From the NCBI GenBank assembly GCA_025594325.1, contig JANHCV010000007.1:1054001-1118000 (forward strand): a stretch of 64,000 nucleotides of DNA, read 5' to 3'. Position 1 is the first letter of the stretch, and each line of letters begins with the position of its first letter. Under the pieces are notes generated by a model, which saw nothing but the letters and a program-made list of their open reading frames with translations, did no database searches and was not told the DNA's origin. Shown here one piece after another: positions 10,776 to 21,973 of the stretch. This DNA comes from Blastocladiella emersonii ATCC 22665 (taxonomy: Eukaryota > Blastocladiomycota > Blastocladiomycetes > Blastocladiales > Blastocladiaceae). Made by a program: the position numbers and the translations under genes.

Positions 10776-12755
10776 ATGCCGCCAGCCGAACCCGGCCGCC
10801 CCGTCTCCCGCCGGCACGCGGCCGCTGTCGCCACCGCTGCCTCTGGAGCCGCCGCGCCGGCCTCGTCTTCGTCTTCGTCATCGTCGTCGGTCGCAACGAA
10901 CCCGACCGCTTCCACTGCGCCTGCCGCATCCGCCGCGCCTGCACCGTACACGGCGCCGCCTCGGCGGAGCGCCCGCCCGCGCAAGCCCAACCCGCGCGCC
11001 AACCTCAGCTGTATCCCGCCCTGCACCTTCAAATCCGATTCGTACGCGGGCCTGCACATCCACGAGGCCAGCTGTCACGTCGTCGACGCCCTCCTGAACC
11101 AAAATGCACGGGCCCCGGCCGTCGCATCTGGGCACCAGCCGGGTGAGATCTGCCGCGCCGCGCCGTCTGGTCCCGGCGGGGTGTTTACAGCTCCGCCACC
11201 ACCTCCGCTACCACCTCCGCTACCACCGCCGCAGCAGCAGCCTCAGCAGCACTCGCAGCACTCGCAGCACTTGCAGCTTGAGCAGCAGTTGCAGCAGGAT
11301 GTTGTCATGCAGGACTCGCCCAAAAACGACTCGCAGGATGGCGTCAGCTCTGCCGAGGACGCCGGGACCGTGACCAACCTCAATGGCAACGTTGTCATGG
11401 AGGACGCCAACGCCGAGACTGTGACCAACGGCGCGCCCGCTCCCGTTGCTGAATCCATGTCCGCCGCGCCCGCCACAACCGTGCTCGCCTACGGCGCCAA
11501 GCTCCCAATTGGCAAGCACCGTGTTCCGGGAACGACGCCGCCTGTGCCCATTGGCCACGAGCCAATCCCGCGCGCCGTCCAGCAGTCGCCCACCCTCACC
11601 GACGCGCCGTGGGACCCGTTCCCAGACTTTGTGTCGTGGCGCTTTACCTTCTTCTGCATGGTCGAGGCCGTGCTCTCGGACCGCAAGATTGACGCGCTCA
11701 TCAACCTGATCAACCTGATCGCCGCCATCGTCATTGTCAACAAGTTTGGCAACCTCAACATGTTCCCCGACCGCCCGCTTGTCAAGCTGCCCAAGGGCAT
11801 CGTGCAGCGCGAGCTTGTCAAGAAGAGCGCCTTCTACCGCGAGTTCAAGTGCTCCGTGCTCACGGACTTGGATGGCAACAAGTACAACTTCATCACGCTC
11901 AGCGTCGTTCCCTCGCTGCTGCTCGGGTCCCGCCGCGGCATCACGCTTGACTGGCTCGGGAACAAGTTCCCAAAACTCCTGCGCAGCCTCACCAAGGCCA
12001 TGGCCAAGCACGTCCTGCTCGACATCGAGTACGTACTCCCGCATCACTGCCCTCTCTCGAAGTCATGCACTGACGCCATTCTCCTGTTCGCTCCCTGTCC
12101 TTTTCTGCCACCCAGCAACCGCGACGCCAACGCTGCGCTTTGTCCCAAGGACCTTACCGATGCCGCCGGCCGCGTGTTGCAGGTCTGCGGGTTCCAGTGC
12201 ATGGAGATCCATTGCACAAGCGACCTCGACCGCCAGCCAATCGTTGAGATCCTCAAGGCCTGCGTCACCGAGTCCCATGGTCGCCTCGTCAACAACTTTT
12301 TTGTGGTACGTTTAACCTCGCCTTGTTATCTTCCTGCCGCTTTACACCACTTGTTACTGATCGCCTCCCCCTGGCAACAAACCCAGGCTCGACGCGGCAA
12401 CCAGGGCGGGCTCAACATCATGGAGCCCATCCTCTTCCTCGACTTTGCCGTCAAGGGCTTTGACAACCGCTTCCAGGTCGCCATCGGTCACTGGTTCTTG
12501 CGGTTCAAGCCCAACAGCAACACCATGCTCGCCCGCGACGCCATCACTCACCTAATCCAGGTGCGCTGCAAGGACGGCCTTGCCGTCGTACCCGTTCCCG
12601 CCATTGTCGGCCCTGTCCCTCTCGTGCCGACGTTCCTCAAGCACCTCGTCAACGGGAAGCCCAAGAAGAAGCCGTACTACCACCTTAATTGGTTCATCGG
12701 CCGCGAGCAGTTCTTCCAGGAGTCTGACACGGCCTTCGACTTGATCCTGCGCTGA
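10776..12755 (+). CDS. Unrecognised 603-residue protein with low-complexity N-terminus
   Basis: Exons are 10776-12028, 12116-12305 and 12387-12755. Introns start GTACGT and end CCCAG. The N-terminal part (to about residue 270) is rich in A, P, S and Q and contains poly-Ser, a basic RRSARPRKPNP stretch and a cysteine/histidine-bearing segment (CIPPCTF to HIHEASCH). The rest is a compact conserved-looking region (DFVSWRFTFFCMVEAVLSD to the C-terminal LNWFIGREQFFQESD). I recognise no family. Both introns are multiples of three (87 and 81 nt) and stop-free, so retention would add residues instead of truncating the protein. The unspliced frame would encode 659 residues. The sharp change from conserved sequence to low-quality sequence at the borders supports splicing. 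The gene shares a divergent promoter with the minus-strand gene to its left. Confidence 0.75.
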   Translation: MPPAEPGRPVSRRHAAAVATAASGAAAPASSSSSSSSSVATNPTASTAPAASAAPAPYTAPPRRSARPRKPNPRANLSCIPPCTFKSDSYAGLHIHEASCHVVDALLNQNARAPAVASGHQPGEICRAAPSGPGGVFTAPPPPPLPPPLPPPQQQPQQHSQHSQHLQLEQQLQQDVVMQDSPKNDSQDGVSSAEDAGTVTNLNGNVVMEDANAETVTNGAPAPVAESMSAAPATTVLAYGAKLPIGKHRVPGTTPPVPIGHEPIPRAVQQSPTLTDAPWDPFPDFVSWRFTFFCMVEAVLSDRKIDALINLINLIAAIVIVNKFGNLNMFPDRPLVKLPKGIVQRELVKKSAFYREFKCSVLTDLDGNKYNFITLSVVPSLLLGSRRGITLDWLGNKFPKLLRSLTKAMAKHVLLDIEYVLPHHCPLSKSCTDAILLFAPCPFLPPSNRDANAALCPKDLTDAAGRVLQVCGFQCMEIHCTSDLDRQPIVEILKACVTESHGRLVNNFFVVRLTSPCYLPAALHHLLLIASPWQQTQARRGNQGGLNIMEPILFLDFAVKGFDNRFQVAIGHWFLRFKPNSNTMLARDAITHLIQVRCKDGLAVVPVPAIVGPVPLVPTFLKHLVNGKPKKKPYYHLNWFIGREQFFQESDTAFDLILR

Positions 12756-13134
12756 GCAATGCTTGCCCACCATCCCCACCCCGCTGCGCTCGCCCCTCCT
12801 CTCCACCACGTTTGCAACTGCCATGGGCTAGTCCGGCTTGGCTTCATTGCATTCTTTGCCTCACCCAAGTCCGTCGGTCGCGCACGGCTGGTCGCACACG
12901 GCTGCAACTTCACGCGCGGTCCTGACGGTCGCCGGCCCACCACCATCTCCGCCGACGCCGGTTCTCGCTCGCCCGCGGCTCCGCCGACGCCGGTTCTCGC
13001 TCGCCTGCGGCTCCGCGGTGGCGGTCGCATTGGCTGCGCGCGCCGCGACCTATGGCCCGCACTCCGCCTACTCGTTTTTGCGGGTTGACAGGCATCATCA
13101 ACAGCGCTGAGCCGCCCGACAAGCGTGCCGCCGC
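12756..13134. other. 3' flank with a 32-bp direct duplication
   Basis: No gene is seen. A 32-bp unit beginning GCCGACGCCGGTTCTCGCTC is present twice head-to-tail (12951-12982 and 12983-13014). Confidence 0.6.
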
Positions 13135-13274
13135 GCGCGACCGTGCCTCGGCGGCTCGCCGTGCGCGACCGTGCCTCGGCGGCTCGCCGTGCGCGACCGT
13201 GCCTCGGCGGCTCGCCGTGCGCGACCGTGCCTTGGCGGCTCGCTGCGCGCGACCGTGCCTCAGCGGCTCGCCGC
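13135..13274. repeat. 28-bp minisatellite, five copies
   Basis: The unit GCGCGACCGTGCCTCGGCGG plus CTCGCCGT starts at 13135, 13163, 13191, 13219 and 13247, giving an exact 28-bp period with few substitutions. It has no spacers, so it is a minisatellite. Because 28 is not a multiple of three, it is unlikely to encode a protein repeat. Confidence 0.85.
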
Positions 13275-14280
13275 GCCTTGGCGCTTGTCGAGATCTCTCA
13301 CGCGCGCGACTTGGGCCCGCCGCGCAGAAGACGGTGGCGGTGAAGCCGTCGCCGCCGGATCGTTCCGACACGCGCCACCTCGCTCAAGACCCGGCGCGGG
13401 TCAAGTCGCTGCCGTCCTCGCGCGCCGGACCTCGCGCTGCCACCGCCGCAGACCGTGCCACCGCAGCAGCCGTGTGGCCGGCCGGGCCGACTCGCGGCCA
13501 TCGCATCAGCTCAGCAGCCACCGCTACGCACGGTGGCCGCCGCCGCCGCAGTGGTCGCTGCTGCCGCGTCCCCACGCTGTCCACCAGTCCCTGGTGGGCG
13601 GGTATGGCGTCGCCCGCGGCGGGCATCGCGACCACGTTGCGCAGCGACTACTCTCGCTCGCCCTCGCCCCGCGGATCGACCCATAGCAATCAATACATGC
13701 ATTTGATACTTGACACCGCGTCCCACCGTCCCGCCGCCGCGGCTCGCAGCCATGGCAGCTGCAGCTCGCGGCCAAGTCCCCTGTCTGGGCCGGATCTGGG
13801 CCTGGCAACCAGATCTGGCCCGGATCTGAGCCAGACGGCTCATCTGGGCCGGATCCCGCCCCGACACCCGAGCCCCTCCGCGCGCGCCCACCCCGCCGCC
13901 CGCGTCTGAGCCGGATCCGGCCCAGAAGCGCAGTCTGGCTCAGATCCGGGCCAGAGCGGTGCTGCAGGTTTTGCGATGACGTGCGCCGCGTCAGAAGACG
14001 TCGCGGAGCGTGCCCTTGTTGTACCAGATGTAGCAAAGGTGCCCCCAAACATGACCGAGGACGCGAGGAGCAAGATGAGTCGAGTCGATTCACGTTGCGT
14101 CGCGTTCCATCTACGCCAGAGTTGCTGCTGTTGCTGACTCGGGACTACGTATGGGTGCAGATTCGAGGTCAGTCATCTCATAGGCAAGCGGGCGGCGGTC
14201 CATGGCCATCGGCGTACCGCGTGGATCCCAGTCGCCCTGCATACCGAGTACTCAACACGCGCGTGGCGAGCTACCGCTGC
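13275..14280. other. No gene; second GGATC/CAGATC repeat block at about 13761-13970
   Basis: About 13761-13970 is composed of GGGCCGGATCTG- and CAGATCC-like words, as in the 8.0-8.4 kb block. The rest shows no supportable gene. Confidence 0.5.
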
Positions 14281-14839
14281 TGATGCTGCGGGCTCGTGGA
14301 ACTCGAAGAACGTGAGCAGGAGGTTGATCGTTTCGCGCGGCGCGTCGTGGAAGCACCCGTTCCGCACCACCGCCACAATCGAGTTCTTGGCCACGGCAAA
14401 GTCGAGGTTGGCGAGGAGGAGAGCGAGACCCCTTGATCTTGCCCCGCCGAGCCGCGACGCGCCATGCCGCGGAGCCTATGTCGGAGTGGAAGGAGTAGTC
14501 GCAGTTGCCGACGCTTCTTGCAGCCGCAGAGCAAAGCGCGCGTCGGCCGGTCGTTGCGTGCCGCGGCCTCATTGCGTCGAATCGCACTACACTCGGGCGA
14601 ACCTTCGCCAGTATCCGTGGCAAGTCATCGAGCGAGAGAGCGGCTGGCTTGTTGCGTACCCACCCACCGTAGTGTCGCCCGCCACCCGAGCCTTGGCCGC
14701 CGTGCTGCGCGGCAAGCTTGCTATGGAGTAGCGGAAGCATGCCGACGTGTGGAGGAAGAAGAGAAGAGCTTGACGCGCGCGTCGCAGCCTTATTGACCAC
14801 GACGTCGTCGATGCTGCTCGCGAAACGGATGGTCGCCAT
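14281..14839 (-). pseudogene. Frameshifted remnant of an unrecognised gene
   Basis: From the ATG at 14839 the minus strand reads as coding: MATIRFASSIDDVVVNKAAT, later SLDDLPRILAKVRPSVV and VGNCDYSFHSDIGSAAW, to GKIKG near 14430. Coding character then jumps one frame at a GGGG run and continues LALLLANLDFAVAKNSIVAV and ETINLLLTFFEFHEP down to about 14281. A single-base indel explains the switch. No family is recognised. Decayed unit B lies directly upstream on the minus strand, which suggests the whole 14.3-16.2 kb area is a graveyard of related fragments. Confidence 0.45.
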
Positions 14840-14889
14840 TGTTGGATTGCCGCCGTTTCGAATTGAGGCGCGATGGACCGGGTATCAGC

Positions 14890-16240
14890 TCTACTAGTGC
14901 AGCGCAGCGAGCGAGCGAGGCGTGAGTGATCATCAGCTGATGGAGGAGAGCTTGCGGCGACCGACCCAGGAAAACACGTTCCATGCTGGACGACGACCTG
15001 CTGCGCCGTCGCCGACACGACGGCTCGGACGTGAACTTGCACGCGCGTAGCCGGGCTATAGAGTTAGGTCGCGTCGCGCATGTTGAGCTTGGTCTGCGCG
15101 CACGGCACATCGGGCATGCGGGTGTCGCGCCGCTCGCGTACGTCTTGAAGTTGAGCGAGGTCGATAGGCCGAGGTTCAGCGTCTAGGGAGCGACGCGGGC
15201 CACAATCAGTCGACGCCACGGCGATCATGGCGAGTTCATGCATACGTACTGGGCTGGATCGTCGCAACGAAGCGAGCGAGCTTGATGAAGCGGACGAGCA
15301 ACGAGGAGGATCGCGACGTGGTCGAGAGAGGGTGCAATAGCGCCGGTACGAGGGATTGTTAGTTCTTGCTGAGAGGAGCCGTCAAGTCTTCGCGCGGGGA
15401 CATGTGTCAGCGGCCGTCGCATTCACGGGCCCCGCAAGATAAAAATCACGCACCGTTGCGGAACGAGTTGTGCACCACCTTCGGTTGCGGCGTCATGTGT
15501 GCGCTGTGAGAAAAGAACGCCGGGAACGACGGCCGGTCAAGCTACACGGATGGGATTGAACGTTTGTAAGGGCTGCGCGATGGTCCCAAGCCGCCGCGTA
15601 CCGACGTCTTGTCATCCCTCACTGCTTGTGGGCGATCCATGTCGAGCTCGTACGCGATGGAGTAGAGCGGCGCACTGCTGGATCGCGCGTCGCAGGAATG
15701 TCGGGTGCTTGCGCGCGAGGCAATCTGGGATAAGGAGAAGCACCAGCAGCAGGATGTGAGTGATCGGTGTGATGTTCCCGCGGCGAGCGAAACGACACGT
15801 CCCATGCCATACGATGTACGCCGTATTGGAATCTCCCCACAGGGTCGAGCATCATGATGTACGTTGACTGTGCGCGTGAGCGTGGGCGTTGAGCGTGGTC
15901 GACTTGCCGCATCGCGGCCCACGCGGTCAGCGTCTTGGCTCGTCGTGGTACGCGCGGTCCGCGCGATGTACCGGCGGGGCGAATCGGATGTAGAACTCGA
16001 GCGCGCAGCCGCGAAACATCCAGTACACAAGGTACGGTCATGAGTGAGCAATGCATGGCGGCCACGGCGAGGCAATGGGCAAGTACCCGGTCGTGGGGCG
16101 AGTAGGGGAGCGAGGTTGATGTGAGGCCAGGCTCGACAAGCGGTGTTTGGTTGCGGAGAAGCCGCCACCACCGTTGATGTACTCGAGAGCTTGAAGTTGC
16201 TGCTACACGGAAGCTGACGCGGTTTAGTCCGAGCCGTGGC
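14890..16240 (-). repeat. Dispersed copies of degenerate units A and 1/2
   Basis: 14895-15080 resembles 2561-2760. 15745-15930 resembles 4718-4900 and 7235-7420, sharing GTGAGTGATCGG, the ATGTACGCCG words and GAGCGTGG strings. 16040-16230 resembles 4919-5150, sharing CATGAGTGAGCAATG and then GAGCTTGAAGTTG. This is a third, partial and more diverged copy of the 3.4-8.0 kb unit. No intact gene is present. Confidence 0.45.
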
Positions 16241-16520
16241 GTCGAGCCCCGAACACACGCGTACTGGCACCGAGCGCTTGATGGACTCGTCACTCGGCGT
16301 GCGCAGAGCGTGTTGTCGACGAAGGCAAGCGCGAGTGGATACCGAGTCGGGCGGGCGAGCAAGCGAGAGAACGTCCCAGTACACGCGCGCGCGAGGCGAG
16401 TTGGCCGACGAGCAGCACGAAAGGACGCGTAGACGGTAAGAGTGCCGCGCGTGAGCGGGTAAGGACACGTACGGCTCAGGAATCGTGCAGCGATGTTGGA
16501 CTACCTCGCGGCTCGCGAGC

Positions 16521-17060
16521 CTAGTTGCAGACACTCGTAAGCTGGACCGAGCCTGCCGTGGATCCCGGGATGTCGTCGACCGCTGAATGGATGTGTATCA
16601 TGTCAGCAAACGTCTTGCCGCGTGATTCCGGCGTACCGGATATGTAGAGCCCGATCGGGACCGAGAAAACGGCGCGCACGACGTGCGAGGCGTTCGGCGG
16701 CGGCAGGTCGACGTGCATGAACAAACGTGTGCGTCAGCATAGGTGCCGGGCGACAACCTCGATTGTCGCCTTAACGACCTTGGCCGCTGCGGGTGATCGT
16801 TCCTGGAGCACTCGGCATCGCAACCGTTACGCTGCCCGTGTCGCCCGTGGTGCGCGGAACGGCCAAGAGCCACACGGTGTCCGGAGTATGTGCTCCGTCG
16901 CGATGAGCGAGCGGTCCGCCCGCAAGCGTTGGCACGCGTGTACACGGAAACGGGCCGCGAGCACGTCGAGCAGTTGCGGGTGGTGTTGCAGAAGCACACG
17001 GCAGAAGTGTTGAAGTCGATAGCATTGCAGGGAGTCAAAGGTATTGCTGCGAGGGATCAA
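16521..17060 (-). other. Possible exon remnants, unrecognised
   Basis: Minus-strand segments look protein-like: VDLPPPNASHVVRAVFSVP to SAVDDIPGSTAGSVQLTSVCN, ending in a stop at 16521, and upstream TPDTVWLLAVPRTTGDTG near 16850. They could be the last two exons of a small gene. Frames and splice sites do not resolve cleanly. I name no family. Confidence 0.25.
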
Positions 17061-19173
17061 GCCTGCTCGACGCGTCTGACGCGTCGCGTTTCAGGATACA
17101 AAGGCGAGCGGGGCGCGCGTCTCGCAGCCGTGAGACAATTTTACGCGCTCACCTGACAACCGGTGACTCTGCCCTCGCGCCGCCCAAGAAGCAGAGCACG
17201 TAGCTTTCTTCAGTACGTAACCGACAGCACTTGCGCCAAGCACACGCACGAGCGCCGCCGTGGTCCTGTCGGGGCGCGCCTCGGAGTGTGGCAGCGAGCG
17301 CGTTGCGCCACAGTTGAGCGGCACGCGCCATGGCGTCACCCTGGGCGTCACCCTGGGCGTCACCGCGCGAGCCGCGGCAGAGCGCACTCCCACACATCAG
17401 CGACGGTGGTCGCCTCTCCCTCCATCTCGCCCCTCGCGGCGCGTTCACAGGCGTCTCGTGGCATCATGGACCGCAATACATCCGCGCGACTGCCCGCAAC
17501 GGCGCTTCGGTGGCCGCCACGACAGTCTGCCAGTCTCGGCGCACTCGGAACGCTGCATGGCGGTTTGGGCGCCCATCGTCTCTTCTTCGACGCCCGCTTT
17601 CGTGTTAGAGTCTGCCGGCGAGGTGCCGGCCCGGCGACGCGAGGGGATCCGAAAGGACGTTGCGAACCGTTCAGCGCGTCGCCGCCGGGGCCCGCTCGCC
17701 ACTCCCTCCCGTCCGCGCTGAACTGCCCTCATCCACATCTCATCGGCTCCATGTCTTCATGTCTCTCATGAGCGAACACGTCGGCGCAGCCCATGTCTCA
17801 GCTGCCCGTCACTCACGGCCAACCGCCGCCACGCCCTGCGCGATCCCACCGCGTCGCCCGTGAGTGCTACGAAGGCCGCCCTTCATTTTGCTGCATGAGA
17901 TCAAGTCGAGGACCGCGGACCGGCGCCGCGACTCGGTGTCCTCCAAAGACGCGTTCCGATGCAACGCACATGCCGTTTCCCGCACTCTCCGTGGGAACCC
18001 CGCGAACATGGCCGACCGCGTCAGCTCACGCGATCCCCGCGCTTCATCTTCTTCATGGGACCTTCGGAAGGCCGCCCTTGACGGAAGCACTACGGCCAGC
18101 CTCTACTGTGTGGGTTGCCCGAGGCTCAGCGGCCTCACTGAGCGGCACCTCGGGTCGACTGTCCTCGCTCTCCCGTGTGCCGCTCCGCCACGAACGAACC
18201 GCATGGAAACCAACTGCCACTTGCTGCATTTTGTCTTCCAGGCGTTCCTCATGCTCTTTTCGCCGCGAGCGACCAAGAGCCGGCGCTGCATGTGTCGTCG
18301 CCCTGCTGCACCACGCTGCACCGTGAGCTCAGACTCGCGCCGGACTCGGATCAGGCATCCTCTTCTCCTAATCTTGAGATCAGCCGCGGCTACGACTGGA
18401 TGCGCTTGTCTTGAGCCTGTCCGTGTCCATGTAAATCGAGGTCCCGCGCGCCCGCGCTGATGTGCGCTTCTGACGGGCACCACGCAGTGCGAAGCGTGCT
18501 TTGTGAGCTCGACGGTTTCCCACAGGTTCTTCCGCACGGCCTGAAACCGATCAGCCTACCAGCTCATTCATGGACACGCTGATGTCTGTCCGCAATCGAC
18601 TGTGGCGGATGTAACCCCCGCCCGCCCACCGTCCCGCTGTCCCGCTGCCGAGTATGCCGAGTGGGCTGAGTTGCGATGTGAGCGGCGATCTGTCGACGGA
18701 CGCGAGCGATGGGGATGGCGATGCGGGTGGCTGCTGGATGAGGATGGTGGTGATCGGGCTCACAGCAACGCGGCCTAAAGCGATCTGGCCCCGCCGTCGC
18801 CACGCCCGTTCTTTGCCGTGGATCCGGACCTGAACTAGACCACCGAGTCGCCGATGCTGCCCGCGGCTCTGTGGCCCGTCTTCGACGTCCCCACGTGTGT
18901 CGAGTGCTGGGGATCGGGCAGTCGCGGGCGGTGGCGCCTTAGCGGTGGGTGTGCGGGCAGCTGGCGGAGCGAGTCTTTGAAGTTGGGCCCCTAGACTTGG
19001 ACATTGAGCCGTCAGCAATGCGTGTACTAAGTGCCGACTCGGTCATGGTCGTCGGCGGTGAATTTGCGGCTCGCGGTCCGTATCGCGCTCAGCAGGCGCA
19101 TGTTGCTTAAGGTTTGCCGCACCCTTGAGAGCGACAGTAACTCGGGTTGCGCGGACGCGGGTGAGAACCATGG
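17061..19173. other. About 2.1 kb without a supportable gene
   Basis: Open frames exist on both strands but are short, overlap each other and lack domain-like composition. A short direct repeat, GGGCGTCACCCT, occurs near 17335-17365. I see nothing else. Confidence 0.45.
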
Positions 19174-19680
19174 TCACCATTTGAACGGGCCAAATGACCA
19201 CGCATGCGATCCGCCGAACTTGGCCGCGCCGCCGCCATTTTCGTAGGCGAGTGTGCTTGAAATAGCAGGAATGAGCGCGGCCGCCATACACGCGTTGGTG
19301 TCGCCCCGCAGCAACCTACTCATCAAAGCGCGGTTCGGACATGAGGCACCAGCCGGTTGGCCAACGTAGTCGCATGCATTAAGATGAAATTGATCCGCTC
19401 GTCGTATCCGCATCGGCTTGAACTCATGGCAAGCGACCAACAGGATCGCGTGCTTCACGTCAGCGTGAGGCCAACAATGTGTTCCTTGCCCTTCCAGGTT
19501 GGATCGACGTCGGGCCTGCTGGACTTGAAGTCGCCCGCGACCGCCGTGGCCACGGAAACGTGGTGCTCAATGCGTTTCCGTCTCTGGATCATGGAAGTCA
19601 CCCCCTGTATTGCGCCGCCTTGTCGGAAACGACAGCTTCATTCAAGGCCCATCGCGGGCAGCAGTGTGCCTTCAATACTG
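19174..19680 (-). pseudogene. Coding remnant with at least one frameshift, unrecognised
   Basis: On the minus strand a protein-like segment (RRKRIEHHVSVATAVAGDF to WKGKEHIVGLTLT) meets a stop at about 19460. It continues in the next frame as VKHAILLVACHEFKPMRIRR to YENGGGAAKFGGSHAWSFG, ending at 19174. A 1-nt indel at the junction would join them. Upstream pieces (LNEAVVSDKAAQY) also suggest coding. The composition is unlike the low-complexity noise nearby. I do not recognise the family. Confidence 0.35.
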
Positions 19681-19909
19681 TACTGTGGTAGGAAAGCTCC
19701 GTATGTGGTGGTTTTGGATTTATCGTCCGATGAACATACAGGCGGGACCCTTTCAATGCAGGAAGCAAGTCGCCCAGCGACGAAACTCGTTTTCTCGGAA
19801 ACGCGTTGCGCCACTCACACCACCGACGCCACCGCAATGGCGATCGCTCCAAAGGCGCTCTCTGCTCGCGCGGAACGCTCCCCCCAACAAGACGAACGCC
19901 GCACTCGCC

Positions 19910-21423
19910 ATGGAACCTAATGCAAAAGACTTGACCCGCCGTAGCAAGCGCGTCCGAGAGCGCGTCGCGGCCGGATGGACTCCGGTTACATTTTACATGA
20001 CCCAGTCCGCCTCGCGCCGCCGGGTGAGCGAGCCGTCACGGCGCAGCCAGCGTCTTGGAGCTGAGCGCACCGCGGCCAGATCAACGACTCCTAAGCATGA
20101 GCTCGCTGAGGACTTAGCGCTGCCCCCACCACCTGTGGTAGCCGCGTCGACTTCTGAGCCAGCTGCGGTTGCCGTCACAACGATCAAACACGAGGACACG
20201 GACATCACCCATGACCTGTCCGAGTTGACTGACCTGTCCAGCAGCGACGACGATGCCGAGGACGAGGTGGTGGATGCGACGAGTCCCGCTGCTGTTCAAG
20301 TGTACGTCTAGCCCCTCGCAACCACAAATGTGTGGCTCACACTTAAAAACCGTTCAGTGCCGCGGCTTCCCACTCGAGCAGAGCTATTTTGAACGGCGTG
20401 CCAGTCGCAATCAAGCTCCAGGTCCGCGTGAGCGCCTTGCTCTTCGGACCGTTTGCGGATTCCGAAATCGTCCGCACGCACTGCTACAACGATTACCTCG
20501 AGGTCTTTGGTGCTGTTGAGGGTGACCCGGTGATGAGTTTCGAGGAGGTACGAAAGTCACTTCCGCTCCTACGGCGTGCGTTGACGACTGTCATTGACCT
20601 CGTGTACGTCGATCCGCCGCTTCAGTACCACAAGGTGTTCACGGAGATTGTCCTTGCCTATCGGGGCTCTTTGAACAAATTGATTCGGCGAATGTTCAAG
20701 AGCAAGGCCCTTGCCTCGGCCCTTCCAACGCTGCATGCTGTCGAGTCGACCAACGACGTCCGCGGTCTCGACTTCAACCTCCGCTGGATGGTCAAGGACT
20801 TTGCCGTCGGTGATGAGCCGCCCTCGCTCGCCATGCACCCGTTTCTTCGAGAGCTCGTCCAGCGGGGCTTGTACTGGCGCAAGAGTACGTGTTCTCTCAC
20901 TTGGCCCACGTCGCAATCTCACATTCTTCCCGTCTACGCGCAAATCTAGCAAACACATTTCCTCTGATTCAAGCGCACCTCGAGCGGCTCAACGCGCGCG
21001 CGGCTCGGGCGCATGAGGCGAACGAGGCCAAGATTGTCACGCTTCGCCAGCTCGCGCCGCTGATCGTGGTCACCATTGCTACGCTGGTACGATCGAACTA
21101 CTTCTCACACCCACGAACGATTGCTCACATTCGAAACTCTTCAGGCGAGCCCCGGTATCATCGCGCGTACTGACATCGACCAGCGCTACCTCCCGCCGCT
21201 CCAGCACCTGTACAACGAGCTGCTGACGGCACTCAGCGACCGCGACGGTCCGCTCGGCAAGCAGTTTGTCAAGGACTCGTGCGCGGTTCTCGACAGCCTC
21301 GAGCGCAGGAACGGGTCCGTTGTGCCTCCAGCCGGCGCGGCCCCGAGCGCGACCACTGACAACGTGGCTCGCCACGCCGAGTTGGGTCTCCCGCTCGTGG
21401 TGTTTGGTCTGCGCGAGGAGTGA
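19910..21423 (+). CDS. Unrecognised protein, tandem paralogue 1 (418 residues)
   Basis: Exons are 19910-20301, 20358-20547, 20626-20884, 20950-21086 and 21145-21423. Donors are GTACGT or GTACGA, and all phases are consistent. The N-terminus has basic motifs (LTRRSKRVRERV, SRRSQRL) that could be nuclear-localisation signals, followed by an acidic Ser/Asp stretch (residues about 105-125). The C-terminal two thirds contain a conserved block, LLFGPFADSEIVRTHCYNDY, then LNARAAR and a final ELGLPLVVFGLREE. The exon structure and this block are shared with 21974-23335, so the pair arose by tandem duplication and the model is mutually supported. No known domain is recognised. The gene could be a lineage-specific nuclear protein, but that is only suggested by composition. 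Confidence 0.8.
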
Positions 21424-21973
21424 GCTGAGACGTGCAAGTTGTAAGAGCAGTGTACCAACACGATGCTCGTTTGTTACGCGTGTACCTTCTCTACTCCGCG
21501 GCGACTGAGTAAAGCCGTACGCTGAGGCATATGGGACGGGGCACAGATTCTCTGTAGCGGTGCGGGAGGACCAGCAAATCGGTCACGTTCTCGCCCGTCT
21601 TCACGCACGATGTCTCGCGTGCACCCTGATCTGTGGCCTACCCAACACACGCGTTATCGTTGCGTAAGCTTGCCAACGCGTCCGCGGTCTCCCCCGCGAC
21701 GACAAGTCGGAACTTCCGCTCGCGCTGTTCGCCGATGATGGCGACGAGGAGTAACGCCTGGCGCTGTTTCTGAAGCTGATTATCGATCTATGTTTCTTTA
21801 TCCCCGCTGCGCCGGACCCGAGCGATGCGCTTGAACGAGAGCGCTCCTGCGAGCCCGAAGACGCGTTGCGCCACACGGCGCAAAGTGAAACACGCGGCGC
21901 CGCCAGCTCCTTGGTTGATCCCTCATCCTCTCTCCTCGCTCCCACGGAGCTCCCCGAGTTGAAAGCATTGACC
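21424..21973. other. Intergenic region between the tandem paralogues
   Basis: This is the presumed promoter of the second paralogue. Coding-like text runs into its ATG from 21866 in frame (an upstream frame without clear conservation), so the ATG at 21974, in ACCATGAA context, was preferred. Nothing else is seen. Confidence 0.5.

Noticed and set aside
13135-13274. CRISPR-like array of 28-bp repeats
   Set aside because: Repeats abut with no spacers, and the genome is eukaryotic. It is a minisatellite.
17793-18326. 177-residue plus-strand open frame
   Set aside because: Composition is random-like (R/S/P/C-rich) and it overlaps equally long frames on both strands. There is no splice or start support.
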